Shown here: piece by piece, positions 1-12,064 of the stretch | How the letters are laid out: each line of letters opens with the position of its first letter | How positions within the stretch are numbered: position 1 is the stretch's first letter | Source: Arcuatula senhousia | Lineage: Eukaryota > Mollusca > Bivalvia > Mytilida > Mytilidae | Assembly: GCA_963971305.1 (NCBI GenBank) | Contig: OZ020307.1 | Location: forward strand, 49,101,702 to 49,165,701 | Length of the DNA stretch: 64,000 bases | Reading direction: 5' to 3' | Made by a program: the position numbers and the translations under genes | The notes under the pieces: model-generated | The model's input: the letters and a program-made list of their open reading frames with translations, nothing else | Told to the model about the DNA's origin: nothing | Databases searched by the model: none

Positions 1-125
1 TTTTGGCATTTTTTTTCAGATCCAATTACCCAGTTATGTTACATTTTCTCAACGCATCAACAAAATTTGTGTTGATTTTGTATCTTCGCGAGCTTTTAGG
101 ACAGAGCCATTATCATATTATATTG
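1..125 (+). repeat. Dispersed repeat, also at 14100-14225
   Basis: CAGATCCAATTA, then GATTTTGTATCTTCGCGAGC and CAGAGCCAT occur in the same order in both places. The family is unknown and this copy is cut by the window edge. Confidence 0.6.
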
Positions 126-273
126 CTACAGTTACTCAGACGTATTCACAGTACAGTTACAAACTTACCTTATTTTGAACAAAAATAGTACTTTATTTCA
201 TATAGACAGCTAGCTTGATTTATGAAGCAGAAAGGCACCAATGGGGAATCAGAATGTCAAAGTCCGAAAGAGA

Positions 274-610
274 GCCGGTGGTGTAGTGGTTAACGCGTCG
301 GGCTACCAACACCGAGGTTTGTGGTTCGATCCTCGTCAGGGGTGAAAATTTCATGAACCAGTTTTCCGACTCTCTCTTGACACCATTTGCGAGAATGGTC
401 TCGAGAATCGATGCTAGTCCTTCGGAAGGGACGAAAAAAGGTTGTCCCGTGTATGTGGAGAGCAATACCCCATGCACGTTAAAGACCCCTTTGTGGAGTT
501 CGATAAGAGTAGGCTCAATGGGGGCCGCTAAAAAGGCCACACTCGCAAATTGCTAGCTGGAGAGGGATTGATATAAGCATCAAGCTTGTTTCCCAATCCA
601 GGATAAATAA
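274..610 (+). repeat. tRNA-derived SINE (family S1)
   Basis: The head resembles a tRNA, with an A-box-like GTAGTGGTTAACGCG near 283 and a B box GGTTCGATCC at 323-332. The body has CAATACCCCATGCACGTT and CCTTTGTGGAGTTCG. Partial copies lie at 48064-48200 and 52840-52990. Not a functional tRNA: the cloverleaf is imperfect and a long tail follows. Confidence 0.75.
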
Positions 611-614
611 ATAT

Positions 615-770
615 GTTTAAACTAAAGTCCGAAAGAGCAATTACAAAACCAGTAATATGAATAAGAACAGCGCGAAGAAACACAATCATAAAAACAACTG
701 AACAGCAATTAAGCTAGCTCAAGTCGTAACGAGACTGAACTCGGGTGCACCAAAAAAAAATGAGCAGTTA
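615..770 (-). mobile_element. 3'-end remnant of a Penelope-like element
   Basis: The reverse complement of GAGTTCACTCT...GACTTGAGTT and of GGTTTTGTCTTTG matches the tail of the copy at 37205-38810. No coding part is left. Confidence 0.5.
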
Positions 771-869
771 CTGGTTGCTATGTCACACCCTTCGTGCTAT
801 CAGTGCTCAATTCCGCTCGTCAAATTTTACGCATTTTTGCGATTTGTCACACATATATACTCGTTTCTG

Positions 870-1350
870 GCCCGTGTGGATTCCGGATGTCGAATTAGCC
901 CGCAGCAGCGCTAAGCTTGTCGGTAAAAGTTTTCTAAAGAGTGCTCGGACACCTTTCATCGGGTCAGGCCGCTTTGCCCACAAACCGACTGGGATGTGTG
1001 CCCAAGTTTGCTGAATAGGGCACTCTTGTTATGGTGTATTCCTTGGTCGTCAAGCTATAATGTGGAAAACCTGACCACAAACTATAGCAGTGCACCGTGT
1101 CGTGACAAATGTGATCACGTTCCGTGCCCGTGCAAGAACACTGCTGCAGATTTCGGTAAGAGCAGGACACCTAGGTCCCCTATGCTGTTGGCTTATTTGC
1201 CTTTCCTTACCATTAACGTTTTTGTTCTAGTGACAGTCAAAATTTTCCTCTCCGATTGGCCTCCTTACTTCACATCATCATGCATCTTTTCATGTTTATT
1301 GTATCATATAGCTGAAATTGCGCAGCTTGGGAATAAAGCAATAACTAACT
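870..1350 (+). repeat. Diverged copy of dispersed repeat R1
   Basis: Recognised by CCCGCAGCAGCGCTAAGCTT, GCTGAATAGGG and the spaced order of the intact copy at 37714-38197; many substitutions and gaps. Confidence 0.5.
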
Positions 1351-1734
1351 AACTAGTTAGCCGACTCACTCTTTGGAATCTCGTTTATTATTTTAATTAG
1401 TTTTGCTACAGATTTATCCGACACATAATAAATATTACTCATTTTGAATGGAAAACAGTCCATTCATGAACAGAGCTTGATATGAAAATTCCTTGCAGAG
1501 AATTTATTATGTACTTGTATGTCTAAATATTTTAAAAACAAGAGGTAAAATTAAAAACCAAACTGTGTTCATATTGCCTTTATTGAACAATAAAGTCTTA
1601 GTGTTTATTTTTCACTTTCATTTCAAATTAACGGAATATTACCTAAAAACGATGTTGAGAAAAAGTATTTTGGTGTTTATCACCCTCTTCATATTCATCG
1701 TTCTTATAAAACCTAGTAGTTTATAGCGATAACA

Positions 1735-2000
1735 CTTTATTGGGAAGGGGTGGGAAACGAAGAAACGGTAAATTTTGATAATCACAGGAAAAGGGAGAGG
1801 TGGGTAGGGGCGGAACATTTAGCCTGTGTGGTGCAGTACTTTTAGATGTATACAAAAAGATCGTTTACATGCATGTAAATAAGGAAATCTCGACACACGT
1901 TACCCCAATTCAGTCAGTAGTCAGGCTTTCTGTATTATCGACTGGACAACCCCTACGGACGAGGGCCAACCCATTTAGCCACTTAGGATACTTATCTTTA
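1735..2000 (-). repeat. Partial reverse copy of R1
   Basis: GGGAGAGGTGGGTAGGGGCGG and the following bases are the reverse complement of the central part of R1, but the order decays after 1950. Confidence 0.55.
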
Positions 2001-2069
2001 TTGCTATGAGGGCTGAGCCCTAATCCAATGTCAGAATACTAAGACCGTTAGTCCCCTCATAAGACAAGA

Positions 2070-2300
2070 TATGCTCTTCTGTAGACCTCATTGAAATCCG
2101 GTCCTTGCAGGAGATGACAACGACTGGTGAGCATAACCAGGTTTCATGGCACCAAACCGCCGTTTTCCATTGTAATTATAGGTTCTGGTAGTAACACAAA
2201 CAAGTCAATGTCACAAGACATAATAGGGATATAGAGACTATCATCTCAGTACAAATACAAACATCTAAATACTAACTTAAACAGCCGGTATCAGAGATGT
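2070..2300 (-). repeat. Diverged copy of dispersed repeat R2
   Basis: AACCAGGTTTCATGGCACCAA, TTCCATTG and ACATAATAGGGATAT follow the order of the better copy at 5046-5545. Confidence 0.45.
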
Positions 2301-2344
2301 TCTACAATGTAATTTTATATGCTTGACAGGGCTACTGGTTATCT

Positions 2345-2690
2345 TGGGCCTAAGTGACCGAATGGTCTAAGGCGCTGGTTAAAATACAACACTATTGATC
2401 ACTAGCCGATATTATCTCAGGTGATGTTCGAGTCCCGCTTGAAATTTACAACAACAAAAAACGAGACTCCCCCGCCTGGATGTGGTTAGGTTGGTCAGTT
2501 TGATTAATGAACCTGCCAATTAAAGTTCGGTGAATTCATTCGGGTAGTCTGAATTCCGCCACCATTAAAACTTACTGCCCTTTATGTACCAGGTGATTCG
2601 ATGGATTTATTCGGGTACTCTGAATTCCACCACCATTAAAACTTACTGACCTATATGTACCAGGTGGTTCGAATAGGGCTTTAAACCTAA
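2345..2690 (+). repeat. SINE with a tRNA-Leu-like head and a duplicated body (family S2)
   Basis: GACCGAATGGTCTAAGGCGCT and GTTCGAGTCCCGC mirror the A and B boxes of a tRNA-Leu. The body has two copies, 71 bases apart, of a segment running from TTCGGGTA to GTACCAGGTG (2539 and 2610). Confidence 0.55.
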
Positions 2691-2814
2691 CACGAACACG
2701 GTCGTTGTCTACTACATGTAACAACATGTATAAGCAATCAGCACTGCATTGGGATTACTTTAATGGATAATAACTCTTGAATTGACCGGTGTTGGTTCCA
2801 AGTGGCAAAAAGGC

Positions 2815-3000
2815 CAACAGCAGGTTGTAGGTGAAAGTCCACTAATAAGCGATTTAGTGAGTTGTTGTTTAACTCCCGTGCAATCAGCGCCATATAGGTT
2901 ATTTACAGGCGATGAACATGATATGAGAACGTAAACATGAAATGATGATGATAAATGAAATATGGATGAGAAACAAAGGAACGGTAAAAGATGGGTTGCG
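2815..3000 (-). repeat. Tail of R1, reverse strand
   Basis: GTGAGTTGTTGTTTAACTCC, GGCGATGAACATGA and AACATGAAATGATGATGAT are the reverse of the R1 3' part. Confidence 0.55.
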
Positions 3001-3737
3001 ATAACGCCCTATTTTTGGCCTATCTTTAGGCGAAAAATAAAAAAAAGTTTTTCATAGCATGTTACTTTATGTCTTACTTTGTAGCAAAATGATTGTACTG
3101 TTGTAAAAGACTACTTTAAAATACTTTTGCACGAACACCGCTTCGAAAATCGGTTCAAAATTTGACCCATTTTGAATGAAAATTTAATCTTAGTTTAAAG
3201 AAAATTTCAAGGTAGGGCTTCAATAAATTAAAATTTTGTGCTAAAATACTTGAAGCCAGTGTTTACAATTCTATAAAAGGTTCATCATATATATACATGT
3301 ACATCGCTTTAAACAACAATTTTGAAATTGAAATGACTGCTTATCTCAAGAAACACGAAGAAAACGGAGAGATTTCGCACAAATCTTTAACTATTGACAA
3401 GAAGTTCTAAAATAACAGTCTTTTTGATTTTTCAGAATGTCTTGCATGCGGAACCAGCTTGTAACTTTCATAAAAGATGTATTTTAGTAAAACAAGCCTT
3501 TGAATAAAATATGGATCTGGGTCCGCGTTCAAGGCTATACTTCCGGGAAGGATATATATCACTCATTTGTGCAACTTTCCCATAAGCTCAATGTTAAAAT
3601 CATTTGCGGTGGTTAATTTCAAGCACCATTTACTAAAGAATAAAATTAGCTTTTCAACTACAGACGTTTATTTTCCAAAGATAGAAATATTAACCTTTCC
3701 AACAGAATTCCAATAGAATTTACTTCAATTAATTTTT

Positions 3738-4163
3738 GACTTTCGCGGTGGGCTGATCCCGTGCGGGGCCCGGGTGGCGAATAGGCCCGCAGCAGAGCCT
3801 AGCTTGTCGTAAGAGGCGACTAAGGGTCTTGGGATTCTGACATCGGGTCAGTGCTCAGCCCACAGAGCGACCAAGTGTGTACCCTAGGTGGCTGAATAGG
3901 GTAGCCCTCGTCCGCGGGGGTTGTCAGGTCTATAATACGGAAACCCTGACCGCCGACCATAGTGGGCCAACGTGTGTGGAGAGTGCCACGCTTCATGCAC
4001 GTAAAAGACCCCTTTGTGGACCGCCCAGTAGTGCACCACATAGGCTAAATTTTCCGCCCCTACCCACCTCTCCCCTTTTTCCCTTAGTCGCCTCTTACGA
4101 CAAGCTAGGCTCTGCTGCGGGCCTATTCGCCTCCAACACCCCGCAAGTGACGAAAGTCCACTA
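3738..4163 (+). repeat. R1 copy folded back on its own head
   Basis: GTGCGGGGCCCGGGTGGCGA starts a good R1 head at 3771. Near 4085-4130 the same 46-base head (around CGCAGCAGAGCCTAGCTTGT) returns in reverse complement, replacing the R1 tail. Both arms are flanked by GACTTTCG and its complement CGAAAGTC. Confidence 0.8.
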
Positions 4164-4179
4164 AGGATTACTCAGAAAC

Positions 4180-4560
4180 CTGACGTCGGCAAGGCCGCTT
4201 TGACCACAAAACGACTGAGATGGGTGCCCCTGATGTTTAAATGCGGCAGCTCTGTCATCATGACTGCTAGGGTCATCAAAATAAAATGCGGAAAACCAAA
4301 CTTCAAACCACAGTGATGCATCGTGTTTGGAAAAATGTCACGTCCTTCACACATTGTCACATGTAAAAGAACCTTGATCGATGCAGGTCTCGATTAGCGT
4401 AGAATCCGTATATTGTCGAATCCTATCCATTCCTCTTTTTACCATTACCAATCAAATCTCCAAATCCCAATTGGTCATGTGTCCCATTTCCTCTATTTCA
4501 TCATCACTTCATGTTTATTTTATCACCCCCTTATTTGTTAGGAAATATAATGGAAAGCCT
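4180..4560 (+). repeat. Diverged R1-related copy
   Basis: AAGGCCGCTTTGACCACAAA, GATGGGTGCCC and a tail with TTCATGTTTATTTTATC match the R1-like order at 870-1350. Confidence 0.4.
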
Positions 4561-4564
4561 TCCG

Positions 4565-5045
4565 ACATATTGTACTTTGAAAGGAGAGGTGTTTAAAGGT
4601 GCATTTTTGATCACAGTGTACCAAATACGTGTAAAAGTTAGTGTAATCCTAATCAAATTCTTGTCCAGTATTGTAAAAACACTCACCAAATGAAATACAA
4701 CTGAAAAATATTAGATTATTTTCAACAAAACCTACAAAATGTAGATGCGTGTAAAACTGTTTCACACTTTGGCTTTATAAAAAGAACACAAGTAATGCCA
4801 TGCATGTAGAGAAAAATAGATGTGCTTCATCGTCCCACAACTTGACACTATTATTTACTGATACGACATAATTTACATGTAAGGTGACAAAGTCGTTATT
4901 ATAAAGGATTATAAATTTAATATACTGTCTTTTTTTTTGTCATTATATATGTAACTAATATGAGAAACGCTTCTTTTTATCATGATACAAATACACTCCA
5001 AACCGGGATAATCACTTTGTGACTCCAGATGACCTGTCTAGACAC
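4565..5045. other. Gene-free stretch
   Basis: AT-rich DNA with no coding, RNA or repeat structure that I can support. Confidence 0.5.
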
Positions 5046-5545
5046 AATAAAGGTAATAACAAAACTACCGAACTTGAATGATCAATCTCATAGTCCAGAG
5101 AAAATGACAAAAACGAATCAGTCATACCAGAGAATTGGTAGATCGCAATGGTCCTGACTTGGTACAGGCATTTAAACGAAATTGTGGGTTAAACCAGGTT
5201 TTATGGCGCCAAACCTCCCTCTTCCATTGCGATCTTAGGATCCGGTAATGACCATAGAACACAACATAGTTGTGAGACACAATAGGGATATTGAGGCAAT
5301 CATCTCAGTTCAAAAGACCAGTCAAACACTAATTAAAACAATTAACTATCATATCTTTTAACTCAATTTTGAACTTTTCTACTAGTGGCTGATAACGAAG
5401 AAAGAATTTTTTTAGTGATCGTATGAGACGTATTTTCTTATAGCCCTGCTCCAAAAGTCGGTCACGAAGAAATCGGTGTCTGATCAAAAAATCTGTGAAA
5501 TGTGTGCAAGCTCTGGCATATCGAATAAGTTGTGAAATATAAACA
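5046..5545 (-). repeat. Dispersed repeat R2, good copy
   Basis: Runs from GTAATAACAAAACTACCGAA through GATCGCAATGGTCCTGAC and TTATGGCGCCAAACCTCC to GCAAGCTCTGGCATATCGAA. Near-identical copies in the other orientation lie at 17160-17550 and 39890-40410. It has no coding capacity and its ends are not defined. Confidence 0.75.
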
Positions 5546-5549
5546 CCGT

Positions 5550-6190
5550 ATGCAGGAGAAGTAGGTATATTGCTCTGTAGATTAGGAAAATTAATAATTT
5601 GAAAATTAAAATCGTCTCGTTTATCGTAAATTTTTGTACTGAGATGACCACCTGTATCAAATCAAAGATAGAAAGGTGATCTTTCAATGTACTACAACAG
5701 ACAGTTAAACCTTCAATTCTTGCAAACGAAAATAAAACCAATTTTCATCTCTTAATGTTTTTCTCAGCCATATTATAAATGTCCTGCAATTCAATGACCA
5801 AAAAAAATGTTACAGTAATACATGTACCGAACACACATGACATAAACGTACCAAAAACCATGTAAATTAATATGTACACAAATGTATATTGTGATCGAAA
5901 TCAGTAGTTCGTCAATATCTTACTTTATTCTAAATATTTATTTTTCGAGAGATAACCTATATCGTGCTATATAAATACATTTACCTGTAATGTTGTCAGA
6001 TATGTTACCCCTATTTTGAATGTTACAAACATCTATACAAGGTAAGATAAACAGCATGCAATTATCAGATTATGCAATTATTTAAAAATGTTATTTATAT
6101 GCGCTTGCTTTTTTACCAAAAACTCATTATGCATGTTGTAAATATTTTATGAAAAAAAAATGAGACGCAATGAGAATTGAAAAAAAAATG
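5550..6190. other. Gene-free stretch
   Basis: Low-complexity AT-rich DNA; nothing recognised. Confidence 0.45.
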
Positions 6191-6199
6191 CACTTTTTA

Positions 6200-7629
6200 G
6201 CTCACCTGACCCGAAGGGTCATGTGAGCTATTGTCATCACTTGGCGTCCGTCGTCCGTCCGTCGTCCGTCGTCCGTCGTCCGTAAACTTTTTAAAATGTT
6301 AACTCCTCTGACACCATAAGTCCAATTGCAACCAAACTTGGTATGGTTGTTCATTTGCATTCGGTTCTTAGAACTGATGTGGGGATTTTTGATTCGTCGT
6401 AAAACATGGCCGCCATGGCTAAAAATAGAACATAGGGTTACAATGCAGTTTTTTGCAAATAACTCAAAAACAGCTACAGATATCAAAATTCTGGCATAGG
6501 TAAAAGTGATCAGCACCTCAAGATCTACCTACCCTGAAATTTTGAAGAAAATCCAACTACCCATGTAGGAGTTATTGCCCTTTTTGTGGATTTTTTGCAA
6601 ATTTTGCACCTGTTTAGCTCAATATCTTGAAAACTATACTAGATATTTGAGAAATTTAAATTGCATATTGTTAAGCACATCAAGATCTACAAAATATGTA
6701 ACAGGGTCAACGTTGTAGGACCTTTCCTTTTAGGAGTTATTGCCCTTAGAACGTCAAAATTTAGCATTTTAACAGCATTTCCTCATTACATTAAAAAACG
6801 TTAACTCCTCTGACACTTTAAGTCCAAATGGAACCAAACTTGGTATAGTTGTTTATTAGCATTCGGTGTATAAAACTGATGTGGGGATTTTTGATTGGTC
6901 GTAAAACATGGCTGCTGTGACTAAAAATAGAACATAGGGGTAAATGGCAGTTTTTTGCAAATAACTCTAAAACAGTGACAGATTTCAAAATTTTGATTGG
7001 AAACAAAAGTGATCAGCATCTCAAGATCTACCAGCTCTGAAATGTTGAAGAAAATCCAACAACCCATGTAGGAGTTATTGCCCTTTTTGTGGATTTTTTG
7101 CAAATTTTGCACCTGTTTAGCTCAATATCTTGAAAACTATACAAGATATTTGAGAAATTTAAATTGCATATTGTTAAGCGCATTAAGATCTACAAAATTT
7201 GTAACAGGGTCAACGTTGTAGGACCTTTCCTTTGAGGAGTTATTGCCCTTGGAACGTCAAAATTGAGCATTTTAACTGCATTTCCTTATATTGAAAATGT
7301 TAACTCCTCTGACACTTTAAGTCCAAATGGAACCAAACTTGGTTTTATTGTTTATTATTATTAGGTGTATAGAACTGTTGTGGGGATTTTTGATTGGTTT
7401 TAAATTATGGCCGCTGTGGCTAAAAATAGAACATTAGGTTAAACTGCATTTTTTTGCAAATAACTCAAAAAGGGTGACAGATTTTTAGATTTTGATTGAG
7501 AACAAAAGTGATCAGCACCTTTAGATCCACCATATTGTCAGATGACCCCCTTATTAATCTTATGACCCTTTCAACGTTAAATCGATTTTGCCTTATAACC
7601 TTTACTTCAGGCACATATGTCAGGTGAGC
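6200..7629 (+). mobile_element. Inverted-terminal element with 500-bp internal tandem units
   Basis: Ends GCTCACCTGAC (6200-6210) and GTCAGGTGAGC (7619-7629) are a perfect inverted pair. A (CGTCCGTC)n tract at 6244-6285 follows the left end, then 2.6 units marked by GTTAACTCCTCTGACAC at 6298, 6800 and 7299. Each full unit holds GGAGTTATTGCCCTT. No protein is encoded. Confidence 0.85.
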
Positions 7630-7639
7630 GATTCAGGCT

Positions 7640-8032
7640 CCTGGGAGCCTCTTGTTGGTAGACTGAATATATAGGGACTGCGACGGATTTTTTTCCCTGC
7701 AAGTTTGATTTAGAAATCCCTATAAAAAGTAATGCGGTTCGTATAAAGCTCCGAAACGGATTTTAGAACGCTTCTAAAAGTTAAAAGCAAACACGGGTAA
7801 CAATAACTATTAATGCATGTTCAACAAGAAAAACAAAAATTACATGTATATTAAATGAAATAGGAATAAACTAACAACCGCAAAAATACGCAAAAAAACC
7901 AAAACATGAGACCATTTATTTTTCTGCAATGTTATTGGACATTAAAATATATAAGTTTTTTTTTCTTATCTTCTTTAAAAAGAAAGACACATACACCATT
8001 TATTCTGCATTTAATGGTGGTTCTTTTTTCAG
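7640..8032. other. Upstream region of the esterase
   Basis: No TATA box or other promoter signal I can support. A pyrimidine tract with AG (TTCTTTTTTCAG) at its end is the acceptor in front of the ATG. Confidence 0.4.
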
Positions 8033-8575
8033 ATGAACATACATTTAGTACTGTGCTGTATATTTTCCTTACTTTCGTTCACATATTGTGACTTTGCAAC
8101 GATTGAAACACAATTGGGTAAAATTCAAGGTCTTAGAGAATTGACTCCTCCAAACAATGCTGCCATTTTCAAGTTTCTCAATGTTCCATATGCCAAGCCA
8201 CCAATTGGAGATTTACGGTTTGCAAAGCCAGTACCCAACGGAGCCTGGGCTGGGACACTAAATGCCACGTCCCTTGGTCCTGCATGCATGCAATCTGATG
8301 TATTCAATCCCTATCAAACACACAACTATACAAGCATCGAAGAGGATTGTCTACAGTTGAACATTTACGTTCCGAATAACGTAACAAAAGGTGTTAAAAG
8401 ATCAGTAATGGTTTGGATTCACGGAGGGGCCTACCAGACGGGTTCGGGTGTATTATACAACGGCACCGAATTAGCAGTACGGGGTGATGTTGTTGTAGTA
8501 ACAATTAACTATAGACTTGGAATTTTTGGATTTTTCTCTTACAACGACACATCAGCAAGTGGAAATTTTGGCATT

Positions 8576-8578
8576 TGA
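8576..8578 (+). other. In-frame TGA stop inside the esterase
   Basis: The TGA is codon 182. The frame stays open for more than 330 codons after it and includes the catalytic serine, acid and histidine. Translation stopping here would leave a fragment with the oxyanion hole but no nucleophile. I see no splice pair that would skip it. Confidence 0.85.
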
Positions 8579-9919
8579 TATCAGATTCTAGCTCTGAAAT
8601 GGGTTCATGACAATATTGCCGATTACACAGGAAATCCTGAATCTGTTACCATATTTGGTCAATCAGCTGGAGGATTCAGTGTTTCGTTACTATCACTTAT
8701 TCCACAAAATAAAGGCTTGTTTCAAAGGGTCATTGCCCACAGTGGTGTAGCGGATTCCTTGTTTGCTACAACTGACCGCTCGAAGTTAATTTCTGTTTCT
8801 TTTGGAGATGCTTGCGGTTGTGTTTATGACCCTGTAGCAAAAAACCACGAACTTGTTTTGAAATGTTTACGTTCTAAACCAGCACAAAAACTTCAGTCTT
8901 TCCTCGGAGAAGTTATTGAGAAGTTTTTTGCGTCTACATTGACACTCGGAATACCTCTAGCTCCGGTTGTTGATGGGGAACTGTTTCATGATTACCCGGC
9001 AAAACTATTGGCTGACAAAAGCTCTAAAGAGTATGCTTTCTTCCGTTCTGTAGATATGATAATAGGAAACGTTGATATGGAGGGCTCACTTTTTCTGATG
9101 GCATCTCCTCAGGAGCAGAAGAAATACCATTTTAATATAACAGAAGGTTTCCCACTCGAGATCCTATGTACTGTCATGGCACCAAAAATTGCAGAATTAT
9201 ACTTTAATCGTAATCGAAAAGTAGCAGAAGCCATCTGCAGCGAATACACCGTTCAAAATGACGAAGACGAACAAAGCAGACAAGTTCTGCAGATGTTTGC
9301 CGATCTTTATTTTATTTCACCTACCTCCTCTTCACTACAAGCCCATTCCGAGGCTAACACCGGAAGTAGTACCTTCCAGTATCTGTTTACACAGGCGTCT
9401 CCTCTTCCTTTAGGAGCACAACGTCCAAAGTGGTATAGAGGAGATGGACACGCTGATGAATTGGTCTTTCTCTTTGGTATAGATGAGTTATACTACTTTC
9501 GTAAGAAGGTGACCCCTGAGCAATACGATCTGTCAATAAAAATGAAAGATTATTGGACTAGTTTTGCGAAAACTGGGTAAGTGTAAGCTTAATTGACACA
9601 ACGATTGAACGATAGAAGGCATTAAAAAGAAAACATGATCTGAAATACAAAATACTCAAGTTGGTATAAGAGCGGCAAATTTCTTAATGCTACATTTCAA
9701 GGGGCAACCTCTCATCGGGAAAATTTAAATCAAATCATTAGAAAATCGAAAAGTTCTTTTTCGTTATTTGTTGAAATAACAACACGTAAGTACCGATAGA
9801 AAAATATTTCGAACAACAGCCAGTAACGAGAATATAACATGTTTAACACAATGGGAAACTTTAGTTTACTATGCATTTCAATTTTGATCTCCAACAATAA
9901 TTTATTTTATAGTAATTAA

Positions 9920-10125
9920 AAAGGTACTAACAAAACTACAGAAATTGAAAAATCAATGTAAAATATCAGAGAGAAAATCAAACAAGGCAGACAAACCGTA
10001 GAAATTAATGATCGCAATGGCCCTGAATTGGTTCGGTGGAGAAAACTATGGTTTATGGCGTACCAAACCTTTATCTTCCATTGCGTTTATAGGGTTCGGT
10101 AATAGCACAAAACAAAACATTCACA
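9920..10125 (-). repeat. Diverged R2 copy in the esterase intron
   Basis: GGTACTAACAAAACTACAGAA, GATCGCAATGGCCCTGAA and TTCCATTGCG follow the R2 order. Confidence 0.5.
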
Positions 10126-10490
10126 AAGAAATTTCATCTTTTTCTTTACTGTATCAAAGTTTCTCCGAAGAGATTCTAATCATTTTTTTCTAATACTGCT
10201 ATTGAAATAACGTTTTTTTTTATAACTGGGTGCATCAAACTGGTTAAATCTCCTATATATCTAATTCATTATATTTCAGCAATCCAAACTCTGGAAGAGC
10301 CACGGAATGGAAGCAGTTTACCCCTGACTCTAAGAACTTTCTGTTGTTTAACGATAGAAATTTGACTATTTATAAAAATTACGACTATGATAGAGTAAAA
10401 TTTTGGCAAGAAACAATTCCACATTTATGAGATGAAATTCATCAATCTATATTTAATATGATATAATTTTATTATACATTTCAAAATGTA

Positions 10491-10496
10491 AATAAA
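10491..10496 (+). promoter_or_regulatory. Polyadenylation signal AATAAA of the esterase
   Basis: AATAAA lies 61 bases after the esterase stop codon, in AT-rich DNA. It is the first good match downstream. Confidence 0.6.
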
Positions 10497-10499
10497 AGA

Positions 10500-11980
10500 T
10501 TTGTTTTGTGAACAACAAAAGTAATGTTATTTGCAATTGCAAATACTTGTAAACATTATGCGGGTATTTATTGTCGAATTTTATTAGGGTATCTTCAGTA
10601 TTGCCATGTATATTTGTTTACAATAGAACTTGAAAGAGTCATAAAACGTGTATCAATTTTATGGATTAACATAGGAAATAAATAAAATCTGGCTTATTAA
10701 ATAGTAATTTATATTCAGTCATTTGTCAATCGTGCCGTTGATTTTATTTGGAATTTTAACATTATGAAGGAATACCCCTTTATTGTTTATTATAATAGTC
10801 AAAAAGTCATATCCGTTTGGTATGTGAAAGTTTTTTTGTGTGTGTGTTGGAGTTCTTTATTCTGTCAAATGTAGTCAAAACTTATAAGAGACTAGTTTCA
10901 ATTTTTAAAGGATTTTTTTTCTACTTTCAACAATATTAAGCTTGCTTCATTTGAGATTGTATGGTGTGATTTGTTTCTGTGTTGGAGTAAGGTATGTTTG
11001 CCTTTTTGTTTTTAAGGGGCATACATATAATAACACACTTTTCTAGTCTTTAATTGTATAGTCTTTAAGTAACTTGTGTAATCAAATATGTCCCAGAAGG
11101 ACAGAAAAATCTTGAAAGGACAAGTTTGCTTCTTTGTCAAATGCTCTGATGAAGGAAGTTTTAAAGAGGGTGTCTTTGAAACACCCTTGTATCCGTTATT
11201 AAAGAATTTCGAAATTGACCCATATCCCCTCTAGAGTGCTGGCTAACTGGCTAACGGAAATTAAAAAAAAAATGTTTGTGGAATTAAGAAGCCGACCTAC
11301 ATTGAAATTTGGGACTTTCAAAATTACCCTTTCAAATTTTGAAGACTTGAAAAAAATAGGAAAAAAAAACATTAAAAAATTAAATGTTTGCATTCAGCAC
11401 TTTTCAGTTTAGCTAATTTTGCCAAAAAACTTAGTTATACTGATCAAGGCCTGTACGTCGGTCACTTGAATTTCTCGGACAGAAAATAATTATATAGGGA
11501 GTGCTTTTAGTTGCACCAACTTTATTGTATATCTGAATTTTTTGCATCTGGACATATGTTCAGATTTTGCATCTTTTTTTTTGCAAAGACAAGCTCTAAA
11601 ATGTTCGAAATATCAACCATTTAAAACGAATTTTCTTTTTCATTGAAGTTTACAGTTACTGTATAAAAACACCATTTACAATGTACACATTTCAAAACAT
11701 TATTAACAGTCACGACGGTTTAGAAGATAACACAACTGTTCCCCATTTTCACACAATAGTCATGAACGCATTTATAATCTATCGATTTATCGTGAAAAAC
11801 CCTCCAAGAAACAATCTAAAAAGTACAGGGCTGATAAGAATATTACCTGCATGGCAAATATCTGATAACCATAAAGAAATGTTTACTTAATATGAGAAAT
11901 CTCCATGCATTTATTATTTGTTCGGGATTTTATGTACGTTCGATTTTGTGTTTAAAAATATATGACAGATTCATGAAATA
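10500..11980. other. Intergenic stretch between the esterase and cadherin A
   Basis: AT-rich, with no coding exon or repeat that I can support. It may hold an untranslated first exon of cadherin A. Confidence 0.4.
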
Positions 11981-12018
11981 TTTTACAGGAATGCAAGTGT
12001 TTGTTTCGTATTCGTAGC

Positions 12019-12064
12019 ATGATTTTGCTTTTCGGACTCAGCTGTCTGTTTCTAATTTCTGGTG
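12019..12064 (+). CDS. Cadherin A exon 1, signal peptide
   Basis: The exon encodes 15 residues from MILLFG to LISG plus one base, and ends at a strong donor GTAAGT. A possible acceptor (TTTTACAG at 11981-11988) before the ATG suggests a non-coding first exon. The leader after it holds an out-of-frame ATG at 11991 that stops before it could produce much protein. Confidence 0.7.

Larger units (their letters stand above)
8033..10430 (+). pseudogene. Secreted carboxylesterase/cholinesterase-like gene with an in-frame stop
   Basis: Alpha/beta-hydrolase of the type-B carboxylesterase family. Coding exons are 8033-9576 and 10280-10430, joined in phase 2 by a GT-AG intron (donor GTAAGTG), giving 564 residue positions, normal for the family. 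The ATG directly follows a splice acceptor, so an untranslated 5' exon probably lies upstream. Residues 1-19 form a signal peptide. Seen in order: oxyanion-hole HGG at 130-132, the EDCLxLNIY signature at 104-112 with a Cys85-Cys106 pair, nucleophile elbow GQSAGG with Ser211, acid Glu350 in MEGS, and His473 in GDGHADEL. Codon 182 is TGA, directly after GNFGI, where the family usually has Leu, Trp or Met before an Asp; the next codon here is Tyr. Reading continues in the same frame with no other break, so this may be a young null allele, a sequencing error or a pseudogene. The true substrate cannot be told from sequence. Confidence 0.85.

Noticed and set aside
274..345. Possible tRNA gene
   Set aside because: It has A- and B-box-like words but continues into a repeated 260-base body found elsewhere without the head, so it is a SINE.
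2345..2440. Possible tRNA-Leu gene
   Set aside because: The boxes fit, but the arms between them do not pair well and a SINE-like body follows.
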